Of a stretch of DNA of 64,000 nt, positions 25,216 to 34,818 are shown one piece after another (position 1 is the first letter of the stretch; each line of letters starts with the position of its first letter). The notes under the pieces were generated by a model. The model had not been told where the DNA came from, searched no databases, and saw only the letters and a program-made list of their open reading frames with translations. The stretch is taken from positions 1 to 64,000 of the forward strand of contig JBKBPL010000010.1 of the NCBI GenBank assembly GCA_046293075.1. The letters are read 5' to 3'. The stretch comes from Ga0077530 sp046293075 (GTDB lineage Bacteria; Pseudomonadota; Alphaproteobacteria; Rhizobiales; Hyphomicrobiaceae). Made by a program: the position numbers and the translations under genes.

Positions 25216-25968
25216 ATGAGCCTGATACGCATCGTGTTGTGGATGCTGATCGCGGCGCTGAGTGCATCTACGCCGGCCGCAGCACAGTACGGCACTGGCC
25301 CCGGCGGACGAGCTCCCTATGAGCGGCGTGATCAGGAGCGCCATGTTCCGGGGCGCTTCGACTATTATTCCCTCGTCCTCTCATGGAGCCCGACCTACTG
25401 CGCTTCGCTCCCGCGCGAGAGCTACGAACCCCAATGCCATCGCCGTGACGGCCGGCGCTATGCCTTCGTTCTGCACGGGCTGTGGCCGCAGTACGAACGC
25501 GGGTGGCCTGAGCATTGTCCAACACGCGAGCGACCGTTCGTGCCGCAGCCGCTCATCGACAGCATGCTCGACATCATGCCGAGCCCCCGCCTTGTCATCC
25601 ACGAGTACCGCAAGCATGGCACCTGCTCGGGTCTGACACCGGAAGGCTACTACGGGCTCTCCCGGCGACTCTACAATTCCGTGACGATCCCCCAGCGGTT
25701 CGTGCAGCCGAACAACGACTTCACGATCTCGCCCGACGCGGTTGTGCGGGCCTTCGTGGAAGCCAATCCGGCACTCAGGGCAGATATGATCGCGGTGGCG
25801 TGCGGCGGTCCGGGCAACCGGCTGCGCGAGGTGCGCATCTGCTTCAGCCGCGAGGGCGCACCGACGCGATGCGGTCGTAATGAGCAGCAGAGCCGGCTGT
25901 GCCGCGCCTCAAGCGTGCACGTGCCGCCCGTCCGCCCGGCGCCGTCGGGGGGCGGGCAACGGATCTGA
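25216..25968 (+). CDS. Ribonuclease T2 family protein, secreted
   Basis: 250 aa. Signal peptide residues 1-24 (cleavage after AAA). CAS I motif FVLHGLWPQ with catalytic His87 and CAS II motif HEYRKHGTC with His/Glu/Lys-His identify RNase T2, a periplasmic or secreted endoribonuclease. Paired cysteines fit the family's disulfides. Start at ATG 25216 is supported by GGAGGGAGC upstream; the longer frame from 25186 has no signal. Follows the depolymerase-like gene by 116 bp on the same strand. Confidence 0.92.
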   Translation: MSLIRIVLWMLIAALSASTPAAAQYGTGPGGRAPYERRDQERHVPGRFDYYSLVLSWSPTYCASLPRESYEPQCHRRDGRRYAFVLHGLWPQYERGWPEHCPTRERPFVPQPLIDSMLDIMPSPRLVIHEYRKHGTCSGLTPEGYYGLSRRLYNSVTIPQRFVQPNNDFTISPDAVVRAFVEANPALRADMIAVACGGPGNRLREVRICFSREGAPTRCGRNEQQSRLCRASSVHVPPVRPAPSGGGQRI

Positions 25969-26149
25969 GGGCTTGCAGGCGTCATGCGTTCAGCGCTGTG
26001 GATAACGCATCGATTGCCTGCGGCTCCGCAAGCCGCCACCTTGTCGACACAATCGAGCAAGTCCAGGATCGGCGTCACCAGCGTGGGGCTGTCACAGGAG
26101 CGGGCGCGTGCACGGAAGCGCTCAAATCGAGGCGACGGGGTCGCCGTCC

Positions 26150-26602
26150 ATGGCACGATCGGGGCCGTCGGCGAGACGGCCGGCGCACCGGATCGACGAT
26201 CTCGTGCGCGAGGTTAGCAGCAACGGTTGGCTCGCTGGCCGCGTGGGGCTGCTGATCTGGGGCTTCGGCGGCTTCCTGATCGGGGCGATCTTCTGGCAAG
26301 CCATTGGCTTCTGGGGCATTCTCGGCGAGGCCGTCGTCCGGGGCCTGGAGCCGAAACTGAGCGCCGTTGTGCGCCTCGGGTCACCCGCCAGGCTGCCGAA
26401 CTGTACAACGCTGGCGCTCAACCGCTCGACGGGGCGGACCTCCGCCGCTCCCTGTGCCCGGCAACTGCCCCTCATGGAGGAGGCTCGGCTCATGGGCCGC
26501 CAGGATCTCGCGATGGCCGAAGCGGGCCCTGGGGATGTGACGCGGGCGCTCACCTCTGCACTTGGCGCGGGCGGCAACCGGGTTCGGCGCGACGAGAACT
26601 AG
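26150..26602 (+). CDS. Hypothetical small membrane protein
   Basis: 150 aa. One clear membrane segment (VGLLIWGFGGFLIGAIFW, about residues 32-49) preceded by a basic N-terminus; the rest is polar and of low complexity. No family recognised. It may be real because single-TM proteins with GGFxxGAxFWxxxGFW occur in Hyphomicrobiales, but codon signal after the membrane part is unconvincing and the gene could be shorter or degraded. Confidence 0.4.
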   Translation: MARSGPSARRPAHRIDDLVREVSSNGWLAGRVGLLIWGFGGFLIGAIFWQAIGFWGILGEAVVRGLEPKLSAVVRLGSPARLPNCTTLALNRSTGRTSAAPCARQLPLMEEARLMGRQDLAMAEAGPGDVTRALTSALGAGGNRVRRDEN

Positions 26603-27220
26603 CGCCTTCTACTCGCGCGACGTCTATTGCGACTTTGAGTCGAGACGTGAGTGGCTGTCCACCGAGCGCCCTCGATTCGACCGCGTGCTGTCGCAATTGG
26701 GGGGCTTCATGAAGGCGCTTCAGGAACGCGGCGGAGCACTCTTTCCAGGGATCGTGCGGAGACCGGGATCGAGTGAGACGCACCCCTGAAGAACCAGCGG
26801 CGGCTCCGGTGTTGCATTCCTAGTCTCGCGTTGCAGCAGAACGGGCCGTCGCCAGCGGATTTCGATCTCGCGCCGACACCCTACCGGGGGGAGCGGCGGA
26901 GTCGGCCGATGTGGTCCCACAACCCCGCTCGTTGGGATGACGCATCGGCGGGTGGCCCTTGAGGCGTGTGCGCGTACTGAGCCTGCAGAGCGTGCGCGGA
27001 TCGCCGATGGGCTACTGCCCGAAGGAACTGTCCGGCGCCGCATCGCCACACACCTCCCTCCCCACTGCGGCGTCGGACGGTTTCTTCAGGTGGTTTCGGG
27101 GAAGCCCGCGGGACGCCCATTGCCGGGAGGGTGGCTCCGGCGCGCTGACGGCCGAGCCCGCCGCGCACCGCTTTTCGGTGAACCGCTTTTTGGCGAGCCG
27201 CGCACACGCAATTCGCCGCG
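26603..27220. other. 618-bp stretch without a convincing gene
   Basis: Open frames here are short and mutually overlapping, and none shows a recognisable motif. Near the right end lies an imperfect tandem 15-mer (27167-27181 and 27182-27196, ACCGCTTTTCGGTGA-like). It lies 3' of ctaA and could act in its termination, but no T-run follows. I see nothing else. Confidence 0.45.
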
Positions 27221-28279
27221 TCAGCCCGCAGTTTCACGCCGCGTCGCGCGGAAGAGGTGCCAAGTTGCGATCCCCGTCGCGATCGCAGCGACGCCCTGAT
27301 GCGCGAGGCCCAAGCTGAGCGGCACGTGCGCCAGCAGCGTCCACACGCCGAGAGCGGCTTGGGCCAGCACCGTGACCGCAAGGGCAAGAGCCGAAGCGGC
27401 CAGACGGCTGTTGCCGGCGCGCACGACCGACAGAGCGTGCCAGAGCGCGGCGGCCACAATGGCATAGGCGACCATGCGATGATTGAACTGCACCATCGTC
27501 GCGTTCTCGAACGGATTGAGGTACCAGGGGGACATCACCCAGAGACCGCCGGGGATGAGCTGCCCGTCCATGAGCGGCCAGGTATTGTGCGTGAGCCCGG
27601 CCTTGAGGCCGGCAACCAGTGCGCCAAGAACGACCTGCAGGAAGATCAGAGCGAGCAGGAGACCGGCCATCCGGCGGTGGCGCGACGCTGCACCGGGTGC
27701 TGGAGCCGCATCGGGGCGCGGCAGCAGCGACCAGGCGGACCACAGCAGGAGCGCGAAGATCAGGAAGGCGACGGTGAGATGGAGCGCGAGGCGGTAGTGG
27801 CTGACGTCGATGCGATCCACAAGGCCGGAGCTCACCATGTACCAGCCGATGGCGCCCTGCAGACCGCCGAGCGCGAAGATTCCGGCCAGCTTCCAGGACA
27901 TCCCGGCCGGGAAACGCCGCCGGACCGCGAAATACACGAATGGAATCGCGAAGGCGAAGCCGACCATGCGCGCGAGGAAGCGATGCCCCCACTCCCACCA
28001 GAAGATGAACTTGAAGGCCTCAAGACTCATCCCGCGGTTGACGAGCTTGTACTCAGGGATCTGCCGGTACTTCTCAAGAGCTTCCTGCCAGTCGGCCTCG
28101 CTCAGCGGCGGTATGATGCCCATGATGGGCCGCCACTCCGTGATCGACAGGCCAGAGTCCGTAAGTCTCGTGGCACCGCCCACGACGATCAAGGCAAACA
28201 CGAGCGCGGCAACGCTGTAGAGCCACCAGCGCACGGCGCGCATTGGGTCGGTAAGCGGGCGTCCAGATCCGTCCGGCAC
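27221..28279 (-). CDS. ctaA: Heme A synthase (COX15/CtaA)
   Basis: 352 aa, eight membrane helices. It oxidises the methyl group of heme O to give heme A for aa3-type cytochrome oxidase. Heme-ligand histidines are visible in WWEWGHRFLARMVG, DVSHYRLALHL, QFNHRMVAY and GLAHQGVAA. TRLTDSGLSITEWRPIMGIIPP is the type-2 (alphaproteobacterial/mitochondrial) signature after helix 1. Full length. It stands alone here, without other cox genes. Confidence 0.95.
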   Translation of the reverse strand: MPDGSGRPLTDPMRAVRWWLYSVAALVFALIVVGGATRLTDSGLSITEWRPIMGIIPPLSEADWQEALEKYRQIPEYKLVNRGMSLEAFKFIFWWEWGHRFLARMVGFAFAIPFVYFAVRRRFPAGMSWKLAGIFALGGLQGAIGWYMVSSGLVDRIDVSHYRLALHLTVAFLIFALLLWSAWSLLPRPDAAPAPGAASRHRRMAGLLLALIFLQVVLGALVAGLKAGLTHNTWPLMDGQLIPGGLWVMSPWYLNPFENATMVQFNHRMVAYAIVAAALWHALSVVRAGNSRLAASALALAVTVLAQAALGVWTLLAHVPLSLGLAHQGVAAIATGIATWHLFRATRRETAG

Positions 28280-28419
28280 GGCGGTTTCCTGAGAATAGAG
28301 GCGGCACGTAACGTGTCCTCCTTACACAATTCCCTCAGCGCGTTCGATGGCTCAGAGCGCGGCGAAGCGTCGTGCGGCGGATCGCCCGGCGCGCGCGAGG
28401 CTGGACCCGCAGGCCGCAA

Positions 28420-29415
28420 TCAGAGAATGACGAGGAGGATGCCGGCGATGAAGAACGCGGCGCCAAGGCCGACAAGAAACGCCGGCATGGTGCTCGGCGG
28501 GGCGGCGACGGGCCCGAGGCGGCGACCGGATCGCTCGGCACGCGCGCGTTGAATGATGATCGGAGACAGCTCCGACAGCTCCGACAGCGCCGCCTCCGGC
28601 GGTGCCTCGGCTCCGAACTCATCGGGGGCCGGCGGCAGCTCCTCTTTGGGCGGGAGCGGCGGTGGCGCCTCGCGTGGGATCTCGAAAGGCGTGGTCGCGT
28701 CTGCGTTGCCCGGCGGCGGCGCGAGCAGCTCAAAGACCGGCTGCGGCGCGACGGCAGCGGGTCCCGGATCCGAAACGGCAGCGTCGCCCGGCGCCGGGTA
28801 TGTTGGGGGGAAGCGGTTCAACTGATCGAGCAGCGACTGCTGACGCCGGATGAGATCGACAAGGCGGATATCGGCTGCCGATTGGTCGGTCAGCATCAAT
28901 GGCTGGCTCGATGCGATCGTTGCGGGCGCGGTGTCACTTTCGGCCGCTTCGCGCGGCAGGGCGGCGAGCGGCTGAGCTGGGGCGGCCTCTGGGGCGGGTT
29001 TTGTGGCTGCCTCGGGGCCTTCCACCCTCGCTGCGGCAGCGTCGGTTGTCGGCACCGGAAGGGAAACCGGGCGCGCGATGGCCAAGGCTGGCCCCGAGTC
29101 CTCCGCGGCGGCTCTTGCCTCGACAAGCGTATCGTCCGGCGTGTCAGGTGCCTGCTGGCGGCCAAGCGCAACGATTGCTGCAAGTGAGACACGCTCGAAC
29201 TCGGCGTCGGGGCTGTCGAGCGGACTGTCCGCGCCGGCATCGGGCGCCGACACATGAGCACCGGAGAGCCGCTGAGCGAGCTCATGCAGGCGCCGCGCGG
29301 CGATGTCCTCATCGGGCTCGGCCGAACCCTCAAGCGCACGCGCCAGCGGCTGAGCGCCCCCTGATGGGGAGGCTGCCGTTGCGTCGAGCGTGCCGCGTTG
29401 ACGTGTGCTCATCAA
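28420..29415 (-). CDS. Proline/alanine-rich protein with C-terminal membrane anchor
   Basis: 331 aa. Residues 1-305 are acidic, proline/alanine-rich and probably disordered, apart from a helical RLVDLIRRQQSLLDQLNRFPP segment (about 186-206). The last 23 residues (AFLVGLGAAFFIAGILLVIL) form a single tail anchor. A tandem triplet LSELSELSP reflects a 9-bp DNA repeat (28565-28591). Function unknown. It follows the coiled-coil membrane gene on the same strand, so the two may act together. Confidence 0.65.
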   Translation of the reverse strand: MMSTRQRGTLDATAASPSGGAQPLARALEGSAEPDEDIAARRLHELAQRLSGAHVSAPDAGADSPLDSPDAEFERVSLAAIVALGRQQAPDTPDDTLVEARAAAEDSGPALAIARPVSLPVPTTDAAAARVEGPEAATKPAPEAAPAQPLAALPREAAESDTAPATIASSQPLMLTDQSAADIRLVDLIRRQQSLLDQLNRFPPTYPAPGDAAVSDPGPAAVAPQPVFELLAPPPGNADATTPFEIPREAPPPLPPKEELPPAPDEFGAEAPPEAALSELSELSPIIIQRARAERSGRRLGPVAAPPSTMPAFLVGLGAAFFIAGILLVIL

Positions 29416-29511
29416 GTTGACCTGGGCGGACGGGCCGCGCTGGATAAGTGTCTCAGATTATCGTCCTGGTATTGTGCGGCAATTGTTTGCCCACGCACGA
29501 ACTAAGCCATC

Positions 29512-30927
29512 TCAAGCCTTCGACATGTTCGAGATCCGATCGAGCAGGCGGGATTTGATGCGCGGGGCACGCCGTTCCTGCTCGGCCTCCTTCGGTTCAT
29601 CGATCGGGGTAGCATCGGCAACCCCGCTGGCCGCCGCATCTGACGCCGGAGCGGGTGCTTCAGGGGCGGTGGCGGCGCTCGGCTCACGGCTTTCGGCCCC
29701 GCGCATCTCCGCTTCCGCTTCGGTCTCGGCGTCGCGCCGGGATTGGGCGACCCGCTCGGCCAACGTCAGGCGGGGGATCGCACGGCGCTCGCGCGGCGTG
29801 GCGCCGGCGGAGGTCTCCGACAGCGGCTGTGTCCCGCCGCCGAGACGGCTGATGGCCGCGGCGTGCTCGGCCGCTTGACGTGTCAGCTGCTCCTGGAGGG
29901 CCGCGACCTCGCTTCTCAGCGCCTTGATGGTCGCCTCCTGCTGGCTTGCCTTTTCTTCGAGCGCCCCAAGGCCGGCCTTGAGCGCAATCCGGCTGTCGCC
30001 TGGCCCTGCCTTGCTCGCCTTCTCATGCATGGCGACGGCGGCCTTGAGCCGGGCGATCTCCTGCTCATGGGCTGCGGCGACGGCACGCGCCTCGTGGAGT
30101 TTTTTCTCGGCGTCGTCCGCGGCTCCCGACGCGCTTGCATCGGAACGCAGCGGAACGGATCTGCCGCCGTTGAGCCCCTGACGGCCCCGCGGCGCCGTCT
30201 CTGCGGTCTCGGCAATGGCCTTCTGCAGCCGGTCGATCAGGGCGCTCTGCTCGCGCGCGCGTGTGCGCAGAGCATCGAGCTCGGCGCGCATGGCGACAAC
30301 GGCGTCGGCATGGGCATCCGCGGCGCCCGCGCCCGCCTTTGCACCGGCAGCCTCCAGTGCGGCGGTGAGGGTCTGGACCTCGCGCTTCAACTGCTCGTTG
30401 ATCGCGCCGGCTTCCTGAAGAGCACGCGCCTGCCGTTCGGCGGAACGCGTCAGGCTGGCGATCTCATCGTCGCGATGGGAAAGGTGGCGCTTGGCTTCGT
30501 CGAGCCGCGCCTCCAGGCGCGGCAGACGGTCGGCAACCGTCTGCTCGAGCACGCTGCGGGCGTTCATCGCGCCCTCGAGCGATGCCTTGAGCGCCTCAAC
30601 GTCGGCCTCGAGACTGTTGATGCGGGCATCCCGACGGTTCAGCTCGATGAGCTGGCGGGCGGCGGCCAGCTTGATCTCTTCGAGCTCCATCTGCTGATGA
30701 TGGATCTTCAGCGCATATTCGGCCCGCATCCGATCCTTATCGGCCCGGATCTCGGCTTCGGTGAGCGGCATCGATTCGCGCAGTCGCTCCGTCGTCAGCC
30801 GGACCGCGCGCGCCCAGAAACCCGGTGCGGCGAGGAGCCAAAGGAGGCTCGCGGCGAGAAAGCCGAGGGCCACGAACATCACTGATTGGATCGTGATCAA
30901 GCCCGCTGTCCTCGGCTCGGCCCCCAC
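29512..30927 (-). CDS. Membrane-anchored coiled-coil protein
   Basis: 471 aa. One N-terminal membrane helix (SVMFVALGFLAASLLWLLAA, residues 15-34) followed by long coiled coil (about 45-250 and 285-370), interrupted by a Gly/Ser-rich break near 260, and a proline/alanine-rich C-terminal tail ending RIKSRLLDRISNMSKA. The TERLRESMPLTEAEIRADKDRMRAEYALK block is recurrent in uncharacterised Hyphomicrobiales proteins. Possibly a cell-envelope scaffold. Function unknown. Confidence 0.75.
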   Translation of the reverse strand: MGAEPRTAGLITIQSVMFVALGFLAASLLWLLAAPGFWARAVRLTTERLRESMPLTEAEIRADKDRMRAEYALKIHHQQMELEEIKLAAARQLIELNRRDARINSLEADVEALKASLEGAMNARSVLEQTVADRLPRLEARLDEAKRHLSHRDDEIASLTRSAERQARALQEAGAINEQLKREVQTLTAALEAAGAKAGAGAADAHADAVVAMRAELDALRTRAREQSALIDRLQKAIAETAETAPRGRQGLNGGRSVPLRSDASASGAADDAEKKLHEARAVAAAHEQEIARLKAAVAMHEKASKAGPGDSRIALKAGLGALEEKASQQEATIKALRSEVAALQEQLTRQAAEHAAAISRLGGGTQPLSETSAGATPRERRAIPRLTLAERVAQSRRDAETEAEAEMRGAESREPSAATAPEAPAPASDAAASGVADATPIDEPKEAEQERRAPRIKSRLLDRISNMSKA

Positions 30928-31099
30928 CGCGCGCCCGGGCGGTGGTGCCGGGCCCCAGGTTCCCCCAAAGCTTTATGCCGATCCGGCGGCTCGAACACCA
31001 GCGCCGATGCCTTCGGCAGGCATCGGTGCCGCACGTTCCTACCACGCCCGTCCGAAGGGCTTGCAGGCGCGGCATGGCGTGCCGACGCCGCGCACTGCC

Positions 31100-32071
31100 T
31101 CAGAAGGGGTTCCAGGTCGGGCGACGTGTATACTTCAAATAGCCGATATTGGCACCCATGCGAAGGCCAATCCCCGAGCGGATCGGGGCAAGCACCATGT
31201 CGCCGTTGGCCTGGAAGTTGATGCCGACGCCGCCGACGACGTAGGCTGAGCCTTCGACCCCGGCAAACCGCCGGTAGATATCGTGCGGATCGCGCATCCT
31301 GTAGACGAGGATCATGGTCTTGGAGCCGTCGCCACCGGCGTCATAGCCAATGGAGGGGCCCTGCCAGTAGACGGGATGCTGGCCGGCATCCCGCGTATAG
31401 AGCCAGCCGCGACCGTACCGCAGGCCCGCCACGAAGGCGCCGCCCAGGTCCTCACCGAGAATGTAGCCGTTCGGCCGGCCCTGCTTGCTGAAGGCGTATT
31501 CGATCACGCTGGCCAAGCCCTGGCTGACCGCGCCGAAGAAACCGTGGCCGGCCCGCGTGATCTCGTGCATCGAGTACGTGCCGTCGTCGCGATCCTCGTC
31601 GTAGCGGTAGCGGCCGGACGGCGGCAGGGGCTGATCGCGCGGCGGCGGCGGGGCATAGCCATCACCCCGATAGGGGGCGGCCTCGCGATAAGGGGGCGCG
31701 CTGTAGGACGGTGCGGCCTCGCGCGGCGGAGCGTAGGGCTGGGGACGTGGGGCCGGCGGCGGGCTGTAGGCGTCCCGCGGGGCTCCGTAGGACGGCACTT
31801 GCCGTCCGGTTTCGTAAGGTGGCCGGTATGGCGGGGGATCGAGGCTCTCGCGCTCGACGTAGTCGCCTGACGCCTGGGCGAGCCGCACTTGCTGCAGTGT
31901 GGCCCCCGGGAGCGCGGCATCCCGTTCGCCTGCCGGCACGACGTGGACGAGCGGCGCGCCATCCTGATCGAGCGCGGTGATCTGGGCGTTGCCTGGAGCA
32001 AGCCCGAAGCCGAAAGCCAAGCCAAGCGCCAGCGCGCCTGCCTGCCGTCGCAGCAATGTCGATATGAGCAT
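31100..32071 (-). CDS. DUF1134 domain protein, exported
   Basis: 323 aa. Signal peptide (MLISTLLRRQ...cleavage after GNA). Residues about 60-150 are a proline/tyrosine-rich low-complexity segment with repeated PPY/APP. The rest (about 165-323) is DUF1134: HEITRAGHGFFGAVSQGLA, YILGEDLGGAFVAGLRYGRG, SIGYDAGGDGSKTMILVY and VGGVGINFQANGDMVLAPIRSG. DUF1134 proteins are periplasmic, related to the EipA envelope-integrity protein of Brucella. Start at 32071 matches the signal peptide; six upstream residues in frame are unneeded. Confidence 0.87.
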   Translation of the reverse strand: MLISTLLRRQAGALALGLAFGFGLAPGNAQITALDQDGAPLVHVVPAGERDAALPGATLQQVRLAQASGDYVERESLDPPPYRPPYETGRQVPSYGAPRDAYSPPPAPRPQPYAPPREAAPSYSAPPYREAAPYRGDGYAPPPPRDQPLPPSGRYRYDEDRDDGTYSMHEITRAGHGFFGAVSQGLASVIEYAFSKQGRPNGYILGEDLGGAFVAGLRYGRGWLYTRDAGQHPVYWQGPSIGYDAGGDGSKTMILVYRMRDPHDIYRRFAGVEGSAYVVGGVGINFQANGDMVLAPIRSGIGLRMGANIGYLKYTRRPTWNPF

Positions 32072-32360
32072 GGGTCGCCCGTTGCGCACGAGTGCTGAGA
32101 ACCCCCTGGCGGCCGCACCTCTGCGGCCGTATGGTCAATAAAGTCTTGCCGACAAAGTGTTACGAAACTGTGGCCTCGCGGGCGGATGCGCCCGATTTCG
32201 GCCGCATATTCGATGGCCTCGACGCGATATGGGTCCGGCATGTGATGCTGTGGCCGGGCCGTTGCGCGTGTGGCGGTGCAGCACTAACCTCCGGGCCGTT
32301 CGCATCGTGCATCGCGGTTCGCGAAAACAGCGCTCAGGGAGAAACCGGAAAGGGCTCGTA

Positions 32361-33431
32361 ATGGCGAAGAAATACAAGACGCTGGTCATGGGCGCGTCCT
32401 ATGGATCGCTGCTCGGCACGAAGCTCGCAATGGCGGGGCATGACACAGTGCTGGTGTGCTTGCCGGCCGAGGTGGAGAAGATCAATGCCGATGGCGCGCG
32501 GGTGAAGATCCCGGTGCGCGGCCGCGAGGGGCTTGTCGAGATCGACAGCCGCAAGCTCCCGGGCAAGGTGAGCGCGGCGGGGCCGGCGAGCGTCGATCCG
32601 AAAGCATTCGACCTCATTGCGCTTGCAATGCAGGAGCCGCAGTACCGGACGCCGGGCGCCAGAGAGTTGCTGCAACTGGTGGCGCGGTCAGGGCGGCCGT
32701 GCATGTCGATTATGAACATGCCGCCGCTGCCGTATCTGGCGCGCATCCCGGGCCTCGACACGAGCAAGCTGCGTCACTGCTATACCGATGCAACCGTGTG
32801 GGACGCGTTCGATCCGAATCTCATGACGCTGTGCAGCCCCGATCCGCAGGCCTTCCGCCCGCCCGAGGAGCCGGTCAACGTGCTGCAGGTGCGCTTGCCC
32901 ACCAACTTCAAGTCCGCGCGCTTCGCGTCGCCCGAGCACACTGCCATCCTGCAGCAGATGGAGAAGGACATCGAGGCCGCGCGCTTTGATGTCGGCGGCG
33001 AGAAACTCGAGATTCCGGTGAAGCTCAAGGTGCACGAGTCGGTGTTCGTGCCGCTTGCCAAATGGGCGATGCTGCTTGCCGGCAACTATCGCTGCGTGCA
33101 GAAGGACGGGATGCGGTCGATCAAGGAGGCCGTGCATTCCGATCTCGCGGCGAGCAAGTCCGTCTACGACTGGGTCGTTGACCTCTGCGTCTCGCTCGGC
33201 GCGGACAAGGCGGACCTCGTGCCCTTCGAGAAATACGCCAACGCGGCCCAGTCTCTGTTGAGCCCGTCCTCGGCCGCACGGGCGCTCGCCGCTGGCGCGC
33301 CAAACATCGAGCGCGTCGATCTGCTCGTCCAGTCGATCGCGGCGTCGAAGGGGCGCACGAATCCCGAGGTCGACAAGACCGTCGGGCTCGTCAACGGGTG
33401 GCTCGAAGCCAACCGCAAGAAAGCATCATAA
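32361..33431 (+). CDS. Ketopantoate reductase-like (PanE/ApbA) dehydrogenase
   Basis: 356 aa. N-terminal nucleotide-binding GASYGSLLGTKLAMAGHD (residues 11-28) and a helical C-terminal domain with Lys-containing KVHESVFVPLAKWAMLLAGNYRC (catalytic-domain position). Looks like a divergent member of the 2-dehydropantoate 2-reductase family; the glycine motif is GxSxGSxxG rather than GxGxxG. True substrate unclear. Start at ATG 32361 with AAAGGG 6 nt upstream; a longer frame starts inside the promoter. An M20 peptidase gene follows by 18 bp. Confidence 0.72.
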   Translation: MAKKYKTLVMGASYGSLLGTKLAMAGHDTVLVCLPAEVEKINADGARVKIPVRGREGLVEIDSRKLPGKVSAAGPASVDPKAFDLIALAMQEPQYRTPGARELLQLVARSGRPCMSIMNMPPLPYLARIPGLDTSKLRHCYTDATVWDAFDPNLMTLCSPDPQAFRPPEEPVNVLQVRLPTNFKSARFASPEHTAILQQMEKDIEAARFDVGGEKLEIPVKLKVHESVFVPLAKWAMLLAGNYRCVQKDGMRSIKEAVHSDLAASKSVYDWVVDLCVSLGADKADLVPFEKYANAAQSLLSPSSAARALAAGAPNIERVDLLVQSIAASKGRTNPEVDKTVGLVNGWLEANRKKAS

Positions 33432-33449
33432 AAGGACAGCAGAAGTCAC

Positions 33450-34646
33450 ATGCACAAGGTCGACAATGGGCAGGCCGTGAACCGTCTCATGCGGTTTCTG
33501 GCAGTGGAAGGCGTGACCGGGCGCGAGGCGGCGATCGGCAAGGAGCTGGTCGCGGCCCTCAAGGAGGCGGGTGTGCCGTCGCGCGCGATCCGCTTCGACG
33601 ATGCGCACAAGCGCATTCCGGTGCCATGCGAAACGGGCAACCTGATCGTCGACCTCCCGGGACGCGGCCGTCTCGGCAATGGTCCGCGGCTGCTGTTCAT
33701 GACGCACATGGATACCGTGCCGCTCTGCGCCGGTGCCAAGCCGAAGATCCAGGGGCGCAAGGTGGTCAACACGGCGCGCACCGCGCTCGGCGGCGACAAC
33801 CGCACGGGATGCGGCGTGCTCGTCACGCTCGCGGCGGAGCTCGTGGCGAAGAAACTCGACCACCCGCCGCTGACGCTGCTGTTCACGGTGCGCGAGGAGA
33901 GCGGGCTGTGGGGCGCGCGCTTCGTCGACCCCAAGGATCTCGGGGGTGTGCGCATCGGCTTCAACTACGACGGCCGCTCGGCCTCCCACGTGACTGTCGG
34001 CGCCGTCGGTGCCGATCGCTGGGAGGTCGAGATCACCGGGCGCGCGGCACATGCCGGCGGCGCGCCGGAGCGTGGCATCAGCGCGACGCTGATCCTCGCC
34101 GAGGCGCTGGCCGAGATCCGGCGCGGCGGCTGGTTCGGGAAGGTCGTGCACGGCGACAAGGTCGGCACGAGCAACGTGGGCGTTGTTGCGGGCGCCAACG
34201 GCGGCTCCGCGGGCGATGCAACCAATGTCGTTACCGACTACGTCCGCGTGCGTGGCGAGAGCCGCAGCCACGATGCCAAGTTTCATAAGGAGATCACGGC
34301 GGCCTACAAGGCTGCCTTCGCCAAGGCCGCGGCCAGCGTCACCAATGTCCAGGGTCAGTCGGGCAAGGCGAAGTTCGTCGCCCACACGGACTACTACCCC
34401 TTCCGCCTCAAGGATAATGCGCCGGTCGTCAAGCGGGCGATCGAGGCCGTGACGGCGCAGGGTCTCAAGCCGGAGGTGCGGGTGGCAAACGGCGGTCTCG
34501 ATGCCAACTGGTTGGTCCGGCACGGCATTCCGACGGTCACCTTCGGCGCCGGTCAGAACGAGCCGCACACGGTCGATGAGTGGATCGACCTCAAGGAATA
34601 CGAGGCGGCGTGCGGTCTCGCCCTGCAGCTGGCGACGATGAGTTAA
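33450..34646 (+). CDS. M20 family metallopeptidase (peptidase T-like)
   Basis: 398 aa. Zinc ligands and catalysts of family M20: His86 and Asp88 in THMDT, Asp116 in GGDNRTG, Glu149/Glu150 in REESG and the terminal His in NEPHTVDE. Residues about 175-290 are the lid/dimerisation domain (GRAAHAGGAPERG). Closest in layout to tripeptidases. Likely coexpressed with the reductase before it (18-bp gap, AAAGGA site). Confidence 0.88.
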   Translation: MHKVDNGQAVNRLMRFLAVEGVTGREAAIGKELVAALKEAGVPSRAIRFDDAHKRIPVPCETGNLIVDLPGRGRLGNGPRLLFMTHMDTVPLCAGAKPKIQGRKVVNTARTALGGDNRTGCGVLVTLAAELVAKKLDHPPLTLLFTVREESGLWGARFVDPKDLGGVRIGFNYDGRSASHVTVGAVGADRWEVEITGRAAHAGGAPERGISATLILAEALAEIRRGGWFGKVVHGDKVGTSNVGVVAGANGGSAGDATNVVTDYVRVRGESRSHDAKFHKEITAAYKAAFAKAAASVTNVQGQSGKAKFVAHTDYYPFRLKDNAPVVKRAIEAVTAQGLKPEVRVANGGLDANWLVRHGIPTVTFGAGQNEPHTVDEWIDLKEYEAACGLALQLATMS

Positions 34647-34818
34647 CGAACGCCCCCTAACCTCGCTCCAGTTCAGCTAAAAAGTGATTCGCGACTGCCG
34701 CGCGTCACCGCTCTGCCCTGGGCGGCGTGGCGCGTGCAGCCGTAAATCCGGCGCGCGGGCCAGTTAGGTCTGCGGACCATCGGGCACGCGCCACGGTCAG
34801 CTTGCAGGAGCATCGATC

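Noticed and set aside
26562..26789. 75-aa rightward frame after the small membrane protein
   Set aside because: Overlaps another frame on the opposite strand, has no ribosome site or family resemblance; too weak to call.
28561..28595. CRISPR-like or minisatellite repeat
   Set aside because: Only three 9-bp units inside a coding region (L-S-E repeats); no spacers or cas genes.
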